Below are positions 24,179-37,651 of a stretch of 64,000 bases of DNA, piece by piece. Source of the stretch: Trichoplax sp. H2 (lineage: Eukaryota; Placozoa; Uniplacotomia; Trichoplacea); contig NOWV01000005.1 of NCBI GenBank assembly GCA_003344405.1, forward strand, positions 682,001 to 746,000. The letters run 5' to 3'. Position 1 is the stretch's first letter. Every line of letters begins with the position of its first letter. The notes under the pieces are model-generated. The model was not told the DNA's origin. It did no database searches and saw only the letters and a list, made by a program, of their open reading frames with translations. The translations under genes and the position numbers were made by a program.

Positions 24179-27100
24179 CTATTTTGCTCGGCCATTTTGA
24201 GTAGCACAATTGGCTTTAGTCCATTTCATATCATCTGCACGAGGTGCGACGCCAGTTAGCTTTTCAATAATGTTCTCTAGCTTATTCCAAAATCCTATAA
24301 CTTCTAATGGATAGTTAAGCCATCCCGTTGTTATGCAATAATAAGTATCGTGAGGAGCCACATGGTGAATTTTATGGTGTTGTCGAGGTAAAATTACGTG
24401 GTGGTTTTGCAGCCATTCAACCAATGGCGGTAAACCGTAATACGAATGAGCCCACTTATGAATTTGATTTGTAAATGCTACAAAGAGGGTCACGGCAAGG
24501 ATAAGATATTCAAGTGTTATCCAGTCCATCGCTACGTTGGAGTCTTGATAATAAAATCTGTAGAACTGATTCGATAATACTAAAGCAGAAGTGAGAAAAT
24601 TATCTCCATTTGTTTCCACAAAATCGTGTCGGGTGATAGCTGTTGCATCCACATGATGTTCTCGGAAGCCGCGAATTAAAGCCTGATGTGATAGTAATAT
24701 TAGTATTTTTCAATAAACTAACCTACCCAAAATAATGAATTAGTGTTGATAGCTACACTTACGTGTCCGATTACTGGCAAATCGATAGAGCCCCAGGTAT
24801 CGCATCCCCAGTGGACTGCTCCAGAGGCAAAATCAGCAACTAAAATTCCGCTTACTATCAAGATCATAATCATAAGACTGAATTAAGTGATTTCACAATA
24901 CAGTCATGACGCAATTCATGATAACATTATTTATCAATGTTTGCGGCAATGACCAAGGAATCAGGATACAGTGTTAAAGAGGAAAATTGAATATTCATAC
25001 GCTGGTGATCATAGGTACCAACGCGCACTATTGTTACTAACGGATTTTACTATTATCATACTCTACTCCAGTAAGAATCATTGACTTACATATTCCAATA
25101 ACGAGGCTTCCAAAATGATTCCATTGGAAATGCTTAAATAAGTAGGCTACGTTTATACTCCAAAGTATAAAAAACACAGCAATTGATAATATTTCCTGTG
25201 TTCTTTTAACTAATTACAAAATAATAGAGATGTCAACGATACTTAATAGAATTAATAATGTTAATAGCAATTTTATGATTACGCATTAAGTAATAGTGTT
25301 GTCATGATTACGATCTATGTGTCAGTAATTTACAGTTCAATTGACGTACTGTATATTTATCAGTTATCCGTGTACTGTATTTGGAATTTTCTCAGCCTTC
25401 TCAATACGCTGGTGCATTTAACTTACACGTAGCTACTACAGTATAGTGTATTGCTTTAAACTAGATTCAACGCAATGGGTATTCATTAATCAATTGATAA
25501 ACAGAAATCACTGCAGGCAAAAGTGTCAGTATACAGTACATAAAATTGGAAAAAGTATTTAGCACGTATTAAGAATAAAATTACTACAGTATTTTAAATC
25601 TCAACTCTTAGCTCTCTACTGAATTGTCAAGCATGTCAAAAATAAATTTCAGCAGTTTATTTTTGCTTATTGCTAATGATTAATTAAATAATAATTAATG
25701 AAGGTTATATAGGGGGATATAAATTTGAAGAATCCATTGTGACTAAACTTTATTCGGAAGAGGCTATTCTGTACACTGTACAGAACTGTATTTGGTTAGA
25801 TTATTAATCAATGATATCATCAGATCTATCCTTCAGCGTTGTTCCCAATTAAATGTTGAATGTTATATATAACATACTTAATGTACAAAATTTTTAACTC
25901 TTGTATGCTGTACTAAGCTTACAAAGTACACTAAATTGCGTAATCGGCGTCATTAATGAAATTCTAGCTTTTACTCTGAACAACTACATCATTTAGGAAT
26001 ATTCTATCCGTATTCTGTTAAGTTATTTTACTGACTATTCTATCCAATCATTTCGTTAAAATATGGAACCAATAGGTTCGCATGCATGTAGTCTCCTTCC
26101 AAGACACAAGCATGTTGATTTTCAATATAGATGGAATCCAGTAGTTGCTCAAATTCATGCTTCAAGCCAATCCTCGGTACAGGACAGTATTATTATTATT
26201 ATTATTATTATAATCAACAAACGTATCAGGTAATGTTAGTACCGGTGTACGTCACAGCTGTTCATACTAGTGCACACAAAGTCATACACTCCATTGTACA
26301 GTATAAGAGCATGGTCACGCCACTTACAGGGTCACGTATTAATATACAATTAGTGTGCTGTACAAGACTGATCTAAAGACGTGAAAGCGAAAATGGGTAT
26401 AGAACTGGAAATTTGACATGCATGGCAATTTGCAAATAGTACATTGCTGTGCCCACTTTTCAATTCACGATACAGTGCTTATAATACTGTTTTACCGCCT
26501 ATATCCAATGCATCAATAATGGAAAGCCTTACAGACATAATCATTGTACGCGGTTCAAGAAGTTGCATACGTAAAGTACATTATATACAGAACAGTAAAC
26601 GTTGATGAGGTTCATTAGATTGAAATATCGTTGTAGGATCAATGTTGATCCTAGTTCTACTATACGCAAGATCGTTCTTGGTATAGGATAATGGGTAGGG
26701 AAATTGCACGTTTTATATTCAATCATCATTGCCATTATCCGAATTACAGGTCTATTTCCTTACTGTTCCATCATTGGAAATGGATCACTCGCTAATGTCT
26801 TGTGATCCAATATGGACCCTTTTATTCATTTGCCTTTGTTTTGTGAATCATCTCATCGCTAAATATGGCATGTTCATTAAAATATTGTATATCGAACAAA
26901 AAAATGTTTCAGGCTTATAAAAAACGGTATACTAGATATCTTCACAGCTCATAGCAGTTCAAATTGCAGCTTTAACTAGCTTGACTAATTACCTACTGTA
27001 ATGTAAGAAGTTCTTTTAGAACTGATCGATCGCAGTTATTAACAGTCAGTGTCAACGGATAACGTACACAACCATACATACATTCTTATATCATAGTTGA

Positions 27101-27192
27101 TGATTGGGCTACTTACAAGGTGCGCTGCCTCGAGCAAGTTGAGTTTTAACACCTTTATTTTCCTGCTGTTTGATATATTTGGTGGAAGTCAT
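24179..27192 (-). CDS. PEDS1: Plasmanylethanolamine desaturase (Kua/TMEM189)
   Basis: ER-membrane desaturase that introduces the vinyl-ether double bond of plasmalogens. Four minus-strand exons: 27192-27117, 25209-25090, 24854-24763 and 24682-24179, with GT/AG borders and matching phases, encode 263 residues (human 270). The N-terminus is short; membrane segments follow ([12 protein letters not shown] and [14 protein letters not shown]). The histidine motifs expected of the metal centre are present: [44 protein letters not shown]. The C-terminal RADDMKW is diagnostic. Exon 1 is the least certain: it sits 1.9 kb upstream, but its donor GTAAGT, its phase and the resulting AP-FKRTQE junction fit the human KRLQE region. 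Intron 1 contains a (TAT)n microsatellite. The gene is divergent from the KLHDC2-like gene. No ubiquitin-conjugating-enzyme (UEV) domain follows, so this is the unfused form. Confidence 0.95.
26186..26213. repeat. (TAT)n microsatellite
   Basis: About nine TAT/ATT trinucleotide units within PEDS1 intron 1. A frame through it that reads a run of tyrosines is not a gene. Confidence 0.9.
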
Positions 27193-28116
27193 TGATCAAG
27201 CTAAATTGATTCAATCTTGAACGTAAGAATGATAACTCCAATTTTGTTGAGGTTCCAGTGAATCATCACCATTCCTCTGCTAATTTATGAATAGGCAAGA
27301 CGAAACCAACGCAGTTTTAAAAGTGTGTACGAGCCTACTGTATCAGTAACAGTACCATGTACAGAGTACAGTACTAATACAGTATATTACAGTGTACTGT
27401 ACTGTACGAACTCGGTATACCGTACTGTACACTGTACAGTACTACAGTACACTGGCCTAAATGGGATAACTTTACAGAGCAAATTGTGAAAGGTTGTGAA
27501 AAAGAATTTCTACGCTGAAAAAATAGAAAAATGTATAAGTTAAGTCAGGCCCAAACTAGGTAAATTCTATATGTAGCTTAAGCCTCATATCTGTGCAGAT
27601 ATCCTTCTACGAGTATATAGAAATATGATACAGGAACTTCAACCTATGATTGATTTTTGAACGAAGGGATGCCATCGAAAAGAATCAGATTGTACAGTAC
27701 AGTGTACAGTACTGGATACTGTAAGCGGAGATACTGTAGACTCCTCATGGCCCTGGTCTGAACCTTTGTCAGCCCGTCAGGTCTATTCTCAGGTCTAATA
27801 GAGGTCTTGACGGTCTAGTCTGGTCATGGTCTGGTACGGTATATCCAGGCTGTACAGTGTACAGTGTACTGTACACTCTGTATTATCGACATTTCGGTCC
27901 AAATCGGGAATCTACCTTGAGCCGGTACCGGTACCACATTCCGACAACACAACACAAGAAATGATAACAAACCCATTTGGGCCTTGACGTTCTGGAGCAG
28001 TTGCAATAGTGTTTGTTTACTATCTAGATGTTAGTCTGTCATGGTTGTAGTTTGATCGAGAACTACTGATAGCAGTGCTACAATATTGTAGGGTATTTCA
28101 TATCTTAAGGTTAAGG
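27193..28116. repeat. Divergent intergenic region with GTAC arrays and interspersed repeat
   Basis: Separates PEDS1 (-) from the KLHDC2-like gene (+). It holds GTAC-palindrome arrays at about 27340-27455, 27690-27722 and 27850-27880. A ~70-bp segment at 27523-27595, with AGGCCCAAACTAG at its core, also occurs near 62321-62405 and 63580-63662. Promoters of both genes should lie here, but I see no clear TATA box. Confidence 0.6.
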
Positions 28117-31100
28117 ATGCCATTTTCTGTAGACTTTCCAATTCCACCATTTGTAAAACCCCGGTGTGGTCATGTCGCTGTATATTATAAAGAACGAGTC
28201 ATACTTTGGGGAGGTTATTATAATGACGTAAGTGTTGCATAATTGAATTAGCTGCTGTAATGAGTTAGGTTAAAGTTTCCAAGGAGTATTTAGTAATTGT
28301 AAGTTATATGTAATGTGGAACTACGCTGAAATGGACTATTGATGGCTTTCAATTGAAAGTGTTAATGGTTGTAATGTAGAAATTGGCTCCACTTTTTGTC
28401 CACTTTTCTCATAGCCGACTGTACAGTATACACTCTGCAGTATACAAGTATACAAAACCGAAAAACACTATCGACGTTAATATTATTATGCAGTATTTGG
28501 AATTATCACTTCAGAATACTTTTTCCTTATAGTTTCCTGTCAGACTTGCACGCGGTATGAGTGAGATTTCGAACGTTTGTAGGTTTGTACGATACTACAA
28601 TGAATATTGAAGTCAGTAAAGAATAGAAATACAACAAGCAATAAGAATGAGCGAAAGAAATAGTGCCTTGTTGGGATTACTTCTATTATACTATATAAGA
28701 TCCCTTTTACCAGGACAGTAATGCTGCTGATGTATTAGCCAAGTATGCATCTGTTGATGCTGTACAATAGTTTCATAACTGAGATAATGGATGGGAATGA
28801 TCCTTCATTAATCCTATCATACATAATACAATTATACGCGTATGCAATGTACGTGATAAGTTAAGTGATGATTGATCAAGGACGATAAGTGATATCGTTA
28901 TTTACTGCACGAGTATGTGATGCACTTTAGATTTGTAAGTATACCATAGCAAGTACAGTTGATTGTAGGTTTAGTTCTAATCTTAATGTTTATTTCGTTT
29001 CAGCCAACCACCAATCGTGAATCATACATTAATTGTGATCAATTAGACATCTACAATCCATATACGGGGGAATGGTTAGTGCTTAAATCTTTTATGCACA
29101 AACAATAATGTCATCGCGAAATCTATACACGCATATGCTGCTGCGTATAACGTGTTGATGGCTTGGTGCATGGGATAGATAAAAATTTTAATTATAAGTA
29201 TTTAGCTCACATCTATGTGTTTAGTTGGATGCAAAAAGAATTAAAGTGCTTACGCTTGTGTGATTTATAAGGAAAACTAAAAGACTGACGGGTACTTTGC
29301 CTAGTAACAACTGTTGCTCAGTTGGATGTGTGTTAAATGGTTGCCTGTACGTTTTTGGGGGAGAGGTGAATAATTGCACAAGCTCAAAAGTATGTTGATA
29401 TTACAATAACTGTCATTCTTTAAAATACTGTAATAACGTACTCGGTAGTATCGTATATTGATTTTAACGATAATTAGTATGGGTGTATGCCTCTAGTATC
29501 ATGGTACTAACTGTAGCTCCAATACTCTTAGTTATATGCCATTGATTTAAAGACATTCCTGGTCAAACTGCTAAGCACTTCGGGGGATATTCCATCTCCA
29601 CGTAATAAACTATGTTGTTGGAGAGAAGGAAACAAGTAAGTTCCTTGCTGTGTACCAATTACAATATATATTATTTGATCAAACATTTTAATAAAATTTT
29701 ACAAATTTTAGGATGTATGTATTTGGTGGATACTGCAACATGCGAGATTATGTCCATGAAAATGGACCTTATAAGATTGTTAAGGATACCTTTTCGTACA
29801 GAGTAGATCTATTTGAAAATGTATGGACAAGTATTGATACATACTTTCGTAGAGATGCGACAATCCTCATAACGAACTTAAAGACTTAAATTTTCAATTC
29901 CAGCTCTCAAGCTGTTACGGTTGGAGTAATGAGTTATACCAATTTGATACAGTTCGAAACGAGTGGAGTTTAGTTCATACGGACATAAAGGTAGCATTTA
30001 TTATTTATTGTACCATTAATATTTTTGGATTTGAAGAACTAAAATTTGCACCTTATGGTTCAATCTCACTACGTTTAATAGTTGATTATATGATTATCGG
30101 CAATACCTGTTTTGCAATTTATTAGGATTTACCGGTACCAAGGGCAGCTCATAGTTGTGTAAAGATTGGGAAAAAGGTTTATATCTTTGGTGGTAGATTT
30201 CAGGTATCTATAATTAATAAGAGTGATGTTTTTAATCAAGTGGGTCTAGTGATAACCAAGATACATTATGTACATTTTACCATACTAGGAACGGCGTAGG
30301 AATGATTTATTTTGTTTGGATATGCAATCATTAACATGGAAAACTCTCAAACCGTACGTCTTAATTACTCTAAGCTATTAATAGTACTGTGCAATCTTGA
30401 ATGTATAATTTACTGATATCACAGCCAAACAATCAGTAAAGCTGGTAGCTGTGTTACAACAGGGACACACAGGATTGTGAAAATGAACCAGTTGGACGGT
30501 CATGGCATACACTCTCACCCATTAATCGTGATAAGTTACTGCTCTATGGTGGTTTAGGATCAAGTGGGGAGCTTTTAGGTTAGTTATTGTTTGAGTACAA
30601 TTAAGATGACTGAAGTACTTGTTATATAAATATTCGACGATGTTTCTCGAATATGCCGGTCTAGGTTACTGTAGATAAAGTAATCGTTTTCGCGCTAACT
30701 ACATATTCATAATACAATAATTTTTTTAATAATATTTGCGACTTAATGGAACAGAAAATGATGCTTGGATCATCGACTTTTCTGACACAATATTGAAATT
30801 CAGAAATTTACGTCCTTCCTTAGAGCAGTCTGGGTAAATAAATCTTAATAATGTTATACATAAGCAGTATATAATGACTGCATGTACAATGTACACTAGT
30901 TGCTAGATTAAATGTTGAAGCCATTGAGAACATCACTGGATATCTTATCCGTAGAAAAAATTTTGAATTTTAGTTTTAGAACCCTCAATCGACTCTGATA
31001 GCCCAATACTGACTTTTATCGCATTTCAGGAGTCTATTTTTGTGCACATAGCTAATATGTAGCTGATTAATGTTGATAGTTTAACAACTGAAGAAAAAAA

Positions 31101-31470
31101 TCGGCTTTGGCATGGTGCCACGCATACTTCTAACATAGGAGAAGTACATATATCTGGAGGATATGCTGATACAATATTTCGATCTCGTCCACCACTAAGT
31201 AGAAATGTTTTAACTTTCCGTGATAGGCCTTTGCCTCTTTACAAGTGAGTGTTAACTGCTGATTTCTATTGTTCTTCATTGTAATTATACCATTGGTATT
31301 ACTTATACCTATACTAATGGTTTTGCAGCTGATAGGTAGACTGATAAAAAATCTTATTTCTTTGTAACAGATTATGTCTAATTAAGATTATGAGGCAATT
31401 GAAGTTTTATGAGCCAGTAATTAAGAGTCGTGGTGATGGGGAATTGATGGATTTAATTCGTGGCATATAA
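28117..31470 (+). CDS. KLHDC2: Kelch-repeat protein, KLHDC2/KLHDC1-like
   Basis: Six-bladed kelch propeller. In human KLHDC2 it is the substrate receptor of a CUL2 ubiquitin ligase for C-terminal diglycine degrons. Twelve exons: 28117-28227, 29004-29074, 29272-29365, 29553-29635, 29712-29820, 29904-29990, 30126-30203, 30289-30353, 30463-30578, 30755-30833, 31080-31244, 31371-31470; 385 residues (human 406). Propeller signatures include GHVAVYYKERVILWGG, YVFGG, VYIFGGRF, GRSWHTLSP and NRLWHGATH. Arg209, Arg214, Ser246 and Trp247 align with human Arg236, Arg241, Ser269 and Trp270, which line the diglycine pocket. The C-terminal ~35 residues resemble the human BC-box-containing tail only loosely. 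The exon 5 donor (AAT/GTATGG) is weak and was chosen for phase. The 1 versus 2 paralogue split probably postdates this lineage, so the symbol is provisional. Confidence 0.9.
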
Positions 31471-33088
31471 CAAATCTAAATTTTCGGTTATAGTTATTTT
31501 TATATCTTTTAATTATCACATTACTAGTGCTTATGAGTATATAGTACGGAATGTGGGTTGAAAGTTTGTTTGTAATAACTTAATAACTTAATTTTAAGTA
31601 AGAGCTGCATTTTTGAGATGGCCAATCGATATTTGTATTGGTGGTAGTATTTTGTCATTACGTATGTATAAACTGTTCCACTTGTCAGACAATTATTTAT
31701 ATGCTTTCGTAGTTTATGTACTTATTACAGAATTGTGAAATGGCATAACGATATATTAAACCGATGGAGAATTGCATATCAGCCATATCATTTGTCAGAA
31801 ATCCTGGTCAAGGGGTTATCTGGAATTATGGTCAAATTGATACTTTGAAGCCTCACAATACCGTAAGAAATATAACGTGGTTGCAAATCACTTATGCCCG
31901 TAGTAATATTTTCGGATAAAAAAATAGGCTATACGGTAGATAGCAGTGTATTGCATCAGATAGCCTTACAGCGTAATCTTTGTTGATTCACAGTATGCTA
32001 TACGTATACTAATGGATCTCTGTAGTCTGTATGTTGATTTGTAAACAACTAGCACGGAGAATGCGTAGTCGCTTGACTCTAGTAAGATATCAAACATTGT
32101 GCAGCGCAGGTGCTCGCGTTCAGTGTTTGCTACATTGAATGAATAGCTATTAAAATTTGGCGAGAAATGTTGCAATCGATGAACTTTATTTAAAATTTGA
32201 AGTGATGGAACCATCAAATTTTAAATTTACTATTAATAAAGTTATTTGAGCTTTAATTGCATTGGTATAATCTTCATGGCAATAGTAAGGTAACGTTGTA
32301 GAGTAGATATGTACAATGCAGATGAAATCACCTTTGATGTATATTATACAGTATATCTGCTATATAATTTTAATTATACGATTACTGTATATGTACGTCT
32401 AGCCTATGGGAATCAATAAAGATAAAGAAATCCATAGATATTGAATGGAATAAAGGGAAGTCCGTCTCCTTTTTGCTAATCACTTTTACACAAGTATTAA
32501 CGCAATAACTTGAGCTTAGATAACCCTTTATTACGAATTCGATTATAGTAATATATATTACAGTAGTCTCAAAGTCTACTAGTTCTACTTCTGTAAGTTA
32601 GACGACAGAACGATAACATCTATGTGAAGGCTACTTCGCTACAAATATACTGAATATATATCTGCTATATATCTTTAATTGTACGATTACTATATATGTA
32701 CGTCTACCCCATGGGAATAAATATAGATGAAGAAATCTATAGACAGATTTTAAACACTGGTAGTAACGGTGTTGTACAGTGTACAGTGTACAGTACTGCT
32801 CAATTGTACTGTACTCTACTGTACTGTACTCGGGGCACGGTCAATGACTACTAGTGTATGAAACATTGGTACCAAATCATATCAATGGAAAGACGGTTTA
32901 AAGAAAGTTTTCCCTTGGGGATCCCTGGTACTGTACTGTACCAGATAGCCAGTTCTCTTCTAGTGTATGACTGTCAATTCGCCATCAGTAATTTTGCTGC
33001 AGTGCATTAGATGAGTTTTGGTTGGAAATTGGTTGTGATTAATCCTCAAAGTTGGTCTTACGAAAGGTAGAAATAAAGCAGTTTGGCA
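31471..33088. other. Intergenic, KLHDC2-like to RBM18
   Basis: No gene recognised in about 1.6 kb. A ~90-bp segment at 32354-32446 recurs as a diverged direct copy at 32659-32747. A GTAC array lies at 32770-32832. AATAAA at 32235-32240 is too far from the KLHDC2 stop to assign with confidence. Confidence 0.5.
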
Positions 33089-34606
33089 ATGGAAAAGAAA
33101 AGTGACGATAGCAGGGCATGGAGACTGTTTATTGGGAACATGGACAGGCGTTTGACTGAGTAAGTATATAGAAAATCACCTTGCAGGAGATGCGGTGAAA
33201 ATGCAACACTACTAAAGTATTCTGTACTGTAATTGATGTCAACATAAATGTAAATTAAGCACTAGACTTTTCGTCAATCGTTAGCTTTGAATGCGAATAA
33301 CTCTATTAGAGATAGTGAGTTGTTCATCAGCAGACAATGATTGGCTTGTGCAACTATAGAGAGTTAAATTTAAAGTAGAAACTGACACAGAACATCCAAT
33401 GTGCAACGGAATATTGTGATCACTACAGTACTTAGAAACACCTACTAGCAAATTTGTCGTAGTATTATTCGTGATGAGTAGTCAAGATTAGAATAGCGTG
33501 CAAGTATGGTAAGATTAACATATTACCTTAAGCCATACTCGTTTACAATTTATTTGTACACAAAGTCATCCCCTGATTGGGATCGCAAAGTAGAGTACAG
33601 GGAAAAGTAATCGTAATCAATTGATTTTATAAAATGTCTTTATTATTGAGTAGAACCGTTAGTAATCATGCTACGTACTATGCGCTTATATATTATACTA
33701 GTGAAATAGTGTAATTACAAAATTGCAATGAATTGATAAGTGGAATACATTTCCAATTTCGGTTTTGCTCAACAGTGCCGATATACTAAAATTAACCTCC
33801 AAATACGGAAAAATAAAAGCCGTTTCTGAAAGGATTCCAAAAACCGGACCCAAGAAAGGGAGGCGATTGAATTATTGCTTTGTGGATTATGAATCGGAAG
33901 AGGTTATTTTTAAATAAATTCTTGAGTCGTATTTTACGGTATGTTATATGATTGTGATAACAGTTAGAATTTCAATGGCTATGTTTTATTTCTTAATTAA
34001 GGCTGCTGACAAGGCTAGGATCAGTTTGAACGGGAAAATCATTGGATTCAAGATTTTACAAGTTCGATGGGCTAGGCAATCTGGCTATCCAGAACTAACT
34101 ATGATTACGGGTAACGGCAAACGAAAGTATGATTGTAATGATGGCAATAGGGTAGCTTCAATATCACGAAATTTAAGGTGAGATTTTAACGTACGGCTAA
34201 GAAACAAGACCACTACAGAGTACTGTATAGTTTTGTTGTTGATTGACTGGAGTTTGCGTAACGATTTTGAAACTTGTACTGTATAGTATGTACGTTGGCA
34301 ATTGAAAAGTTCTGACGCTACGTCTTTGATTATATTACTTTTCTAAATGTTTCATTTATGGCTAATAGTGGATTATACTAAAGTGCTACGTCTGCGTAAT
34401 ACATAAATCTGATTAAATTATCGTATCTACTTATAAATAATCAGTAAATATCGTGAAAACTCTAATTCTGCAACCAGTACTAGTAGTTCCTCTGTTGTAA
34501 TTCGTTCTTTTTAATTTATTTTATATGGGTTCCGTGCTGCAGGGCTACTACTACAATGGTCGAAGTCATCCAGAAAAAGTTAAAGTCTATGGAAAAAAAA
34601 GGATAA
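33089..34606 (+). CDS. RBM18: RNA-binding protein 18 (single RRM)
   Basis: Small protein with one RNA recognition motif. Four exons: 33089-33159, 33776-33902, 34002-34177 and 34543-34606, with GT/AG borders and matching phases, encode 145 residues. The RRM spans roughly residues 12-95. RNP2 is RLFIGNM, RNP1 is NYCFVDY, and LNGK-IIGFKILQVRWA matches the end of the human RBM18 RRM (LNGKLALSKKLVVRWAH). A helical charged tail (VEVIQKKLKSMEKK) corresponds to the human KIKAIEAKLKMM segment; the protein then stops, so the C-terminus is about 45 residues shorter than human (190). Molecular function is not well defined even in vertebrates. No GTAC array interrupts the introns. Convergent with SSNA1. 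Confidence 0.88.
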
Positions 34607-35906
34607 AAGATATTTCCTCATACTAACTTCCACATGAATAACCTAATCAAATTTTTGTAAATATCTACATCAAGTGTAATATATCAAACGTTTTTGGCTT
34701 ATTTTAGTTGTCATTCACATCGTTTATTTCTACTTCGATATTATGCAGTATGATAGCATAACTAGTGAATAGTCGTGCCTTTAATAAGAAGGAATGACAA
34801 AGTAATCTATGTACTTACTGTAAGGTATGCATATGAGAAGAAGTCGTCGTTGTCAATAATGCTTACGTATTGTAGTAAGGCGTAATGTTATAAATATACA
34901 CCAATTCTGATATAAACTATCTTATTGACAATATTACAGAAATGGACATGTTTCCCACTTCATAATTTACATGTATGCGTGTTAATTAGAGTCCTTGCAA
35001 TTAACCGTGATGACCGACTTCTGAACGTCGGTGTTAGATCATTTTAACAGCAACGTATTATTTACCGACATTTTTAATTATAAGAAGACATTCATATTGA
35101 TATGGACACATCTTGATATATGTATTTACACATTTAAAGTGCAAGCCTTTTATCCTAAAGATAGAAAAATATTTATTTTATTGTACCAAACGATTTGAGT
35201 TACTTAATTTTATAGTATAAATAATCGTTATCAGTTTAATTTTCGTTTCTAGATTCTGTCACGACGTTCAACATTTTTATAACGTTATAATAATGTAATA
35301 AAAGCGATACATTTTAAACTAAAACTATACTTTGCTACGAAGAATGGTTTAAGATTTACAATCCAAAAGTTAGTACAGTGTAGACTCAACGATACATGGA
35401 ATGTATTAACAATCTTGCATCTGAGTTGTGTTGTACTTTATGCGAAGTGAAGGCTTACAACATATCTGATCTTGAATTACTTCAACATGGAAAGCAATGC
35501 AGTAAATAATGCTAATAGTAATAATGTATAGGATTAGATAAACTGTAGGATATAAGAAATTACCTTAAAAAATAGTTACGTCAAACTCACTCAAAGTGAA
35601 CTGAAAATCAGTATAATTTTCGTACATCTCACTCTCAGTTAAGTCTAAGAATAGAAAGAAGCATATTTTGGCACTATCACACATTTGCTAAACTATTAAT
35701 TATTCATTATTTGTTGTGCAAACGCTAATGCTATATACTTGCATATATATACGTATATATAATAGTAAATTTACAGCTTTTATACAGGATGATGAAAGTA
35801 GAATAACCAGGCTTGTCGGCGTATCGGAAGTTGGATAATAGTTTAATCACATGAGTATTTCAAAAGCAGTGTCATGTATGAAGGATTGATCTTAAGGCAA
35901 AGTTGA
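34607..35906. other. Intergenic, RBM18 to SSNA1 (convergent)
   Basis: About 1.3 kb of AT-rich sequence between two convergent genes. I see no gene, array or RNA. Confidence 0.5.
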
Positions 35907-37192
35907 CTATGCCCTTGTTTGACCTTCCGATGTGGATTTTGGGCCATCCTTTAATTTATAAGTATCTCGCTTCAAGATACCTAGCAAGGCTTGAGAACTC
36001 TCTAGGATCTAATATATAAATATTTCGTATTAAAATTCCTAAATTCCTCTACTAAATGTAGTTAAAGCCGGAAGTAGATACTACAGTATAGGGATCATCG
36101 TGAGACTATCAAACTAAGGCAATTGATTGACATAACAAAATGATAGTGTTACAGTATGATGAATACTAGAGACCCATAGAGACTTAGGTCTCTAGGGGTC
36201 TCTAATGAATACTATACAAAACTGCATAGACAACCATTTTGATATGTCATGTAACACTGAAACTTTAAAGTAACAACGCAGGATTGCTGTATTCGGCTAA
36301 CTTACTTTCATGTAAGCCCCTTCAGTTTCAGCTATAGTCTTATCAAATTCATTTCTATTCGCCATTTTCTTTGCCAAACTTTCATTAATTTTAGCCAGTT
36401 TTTCGGTTAAAATTCTGATATCATTTTGTACTTTAGCTTTTTCTTCTTCTTCAGCTAAAATCTGGCGATGCAATTCATCACGTTTTGAGCAAAGATCTTC
36501 GATGCCTATCAGTTATTAAAATGATGGCAAAAATTATTTCATAAGTCGACCTTACAACCAACCGACTATTTTATAATATTGCACTTTGATGTAATCCGTC
36601 CGAATGATTGTATCGTTCAAAGAGGAGATAGTTTAATAATAGGGAAGAAATAGTAGGATAGCTAGGCAGGTGTACAGTACAACAATCGTTTTTCATTATA
36701 TCTATCGACAGTAATTAAGTAGTGCTCGTAAGAGTTTACTTTAAAATGCTCTTTATAATAGTCTTTATGCTAAGAAGATGGCAAAATGCTCAACTGTGGA
36801 TATCAAGGTTTCAGTAAAGCCAAACTAAATCGTATAAATACGGATTTGTTACTTCGTAGTTTTCATCGTATCTTTGAAACAGTATGCACTACTGGTGAGG
36901 GTATATTAAAAGCGTAATTTCGAGTATTTTTTCTAGGTATGTTATGGAGTATGTACGTATACAAGTCTGAGCCTTTGGTGCCATTACTTTGTTTGTTGTA
37001 CTGATTGATAGTCTAGAAATACTACGTTTAAGATAGAACATATACCACTGTAGCCTTAACCTTATTAGTGAATAAGAATGATTTACCCATTGAAAAATAA
37101 TCACCATCGTAGTATCAGTAGCAAAGTAAAGACAACTTACATTTGACCAATTCGTTGTTGTATCCTTGTAAAGTAGCTCCTTGTTGTGCCAT
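35907..37192 (-). CDS. SSNA1: SSNA1/NA14 centrosome and ciliary coiled-coil protein
   Basis: Self-assembling coiled-coil protein at centrioles, basal bodies and axons; the family forms fibrils that promote microtubule branching. Three minus-strand exons: 37192-37141, 36505-36306 and 36008-35907; 117 residues (human 119). The N-terminus [18 protein letters not shown] is nearly that of human. A continuous heptad-rich helix follows ([20 protein letters not shown] through [15 protein letters not shown]), then the conserved [18 protein letters not shown] and [13 protein letters not shown] blocks. Exon junctions fall cleanly between these blocks. The gene lies head-to-head with TTLL9, 459 bp between start codons, and convergent with RBM18. 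Confidence 0.96.
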
Positions 37193-37651
37193 GTTTTCTA
37201 GATTATGCAATATGATAATTATTTACTAATATAGCAAGTGAAACTCAAGTATCAGCTAATAGCTGCTGTATGATTGTTGTTTCAATACTGTACAAAACTT
37301 TTGATTATCGCGTAAACAGTCAAAATGGCGCCATTCTACATTCTTACTGCGTGACAATCTGTTGCTTTTTATGAATAGTTACAGCTTATAAATTATAGTA
37401 TATCATCAGTCGATGCAAAGACACAGTCATTATGCAATACTATAACATATTCACTGTAATTACCTACAAGCTGTACCATGTAACTTATATTAATGATAAA
37501 ATCAATGATAAACCACTTTACTTTACTTGTTATTGATAAATACGGATGGTAAGTAAGACCGATATTTGCAGTCATATCAACTGATGATCACTAGGATAAT
37601 TCAATTCTATCTATCTTTTAATAATTACTACGTAGTCTATTGTAGGCCGAG
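37193..37651. promoter_or_regulatory. Shared SSNA1-TTLL9 intergenic region with forkhead motif
   Basis: The 459 bp between two divergent start codons must hold both promoters unless untranslated exons lie elsewhere. GTAAACA at 37312-37318 is a consensus forkhead (FoxJ1-type) site. No full RFX X-box is visible. Function is inferred only. Confidence 0.45.
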
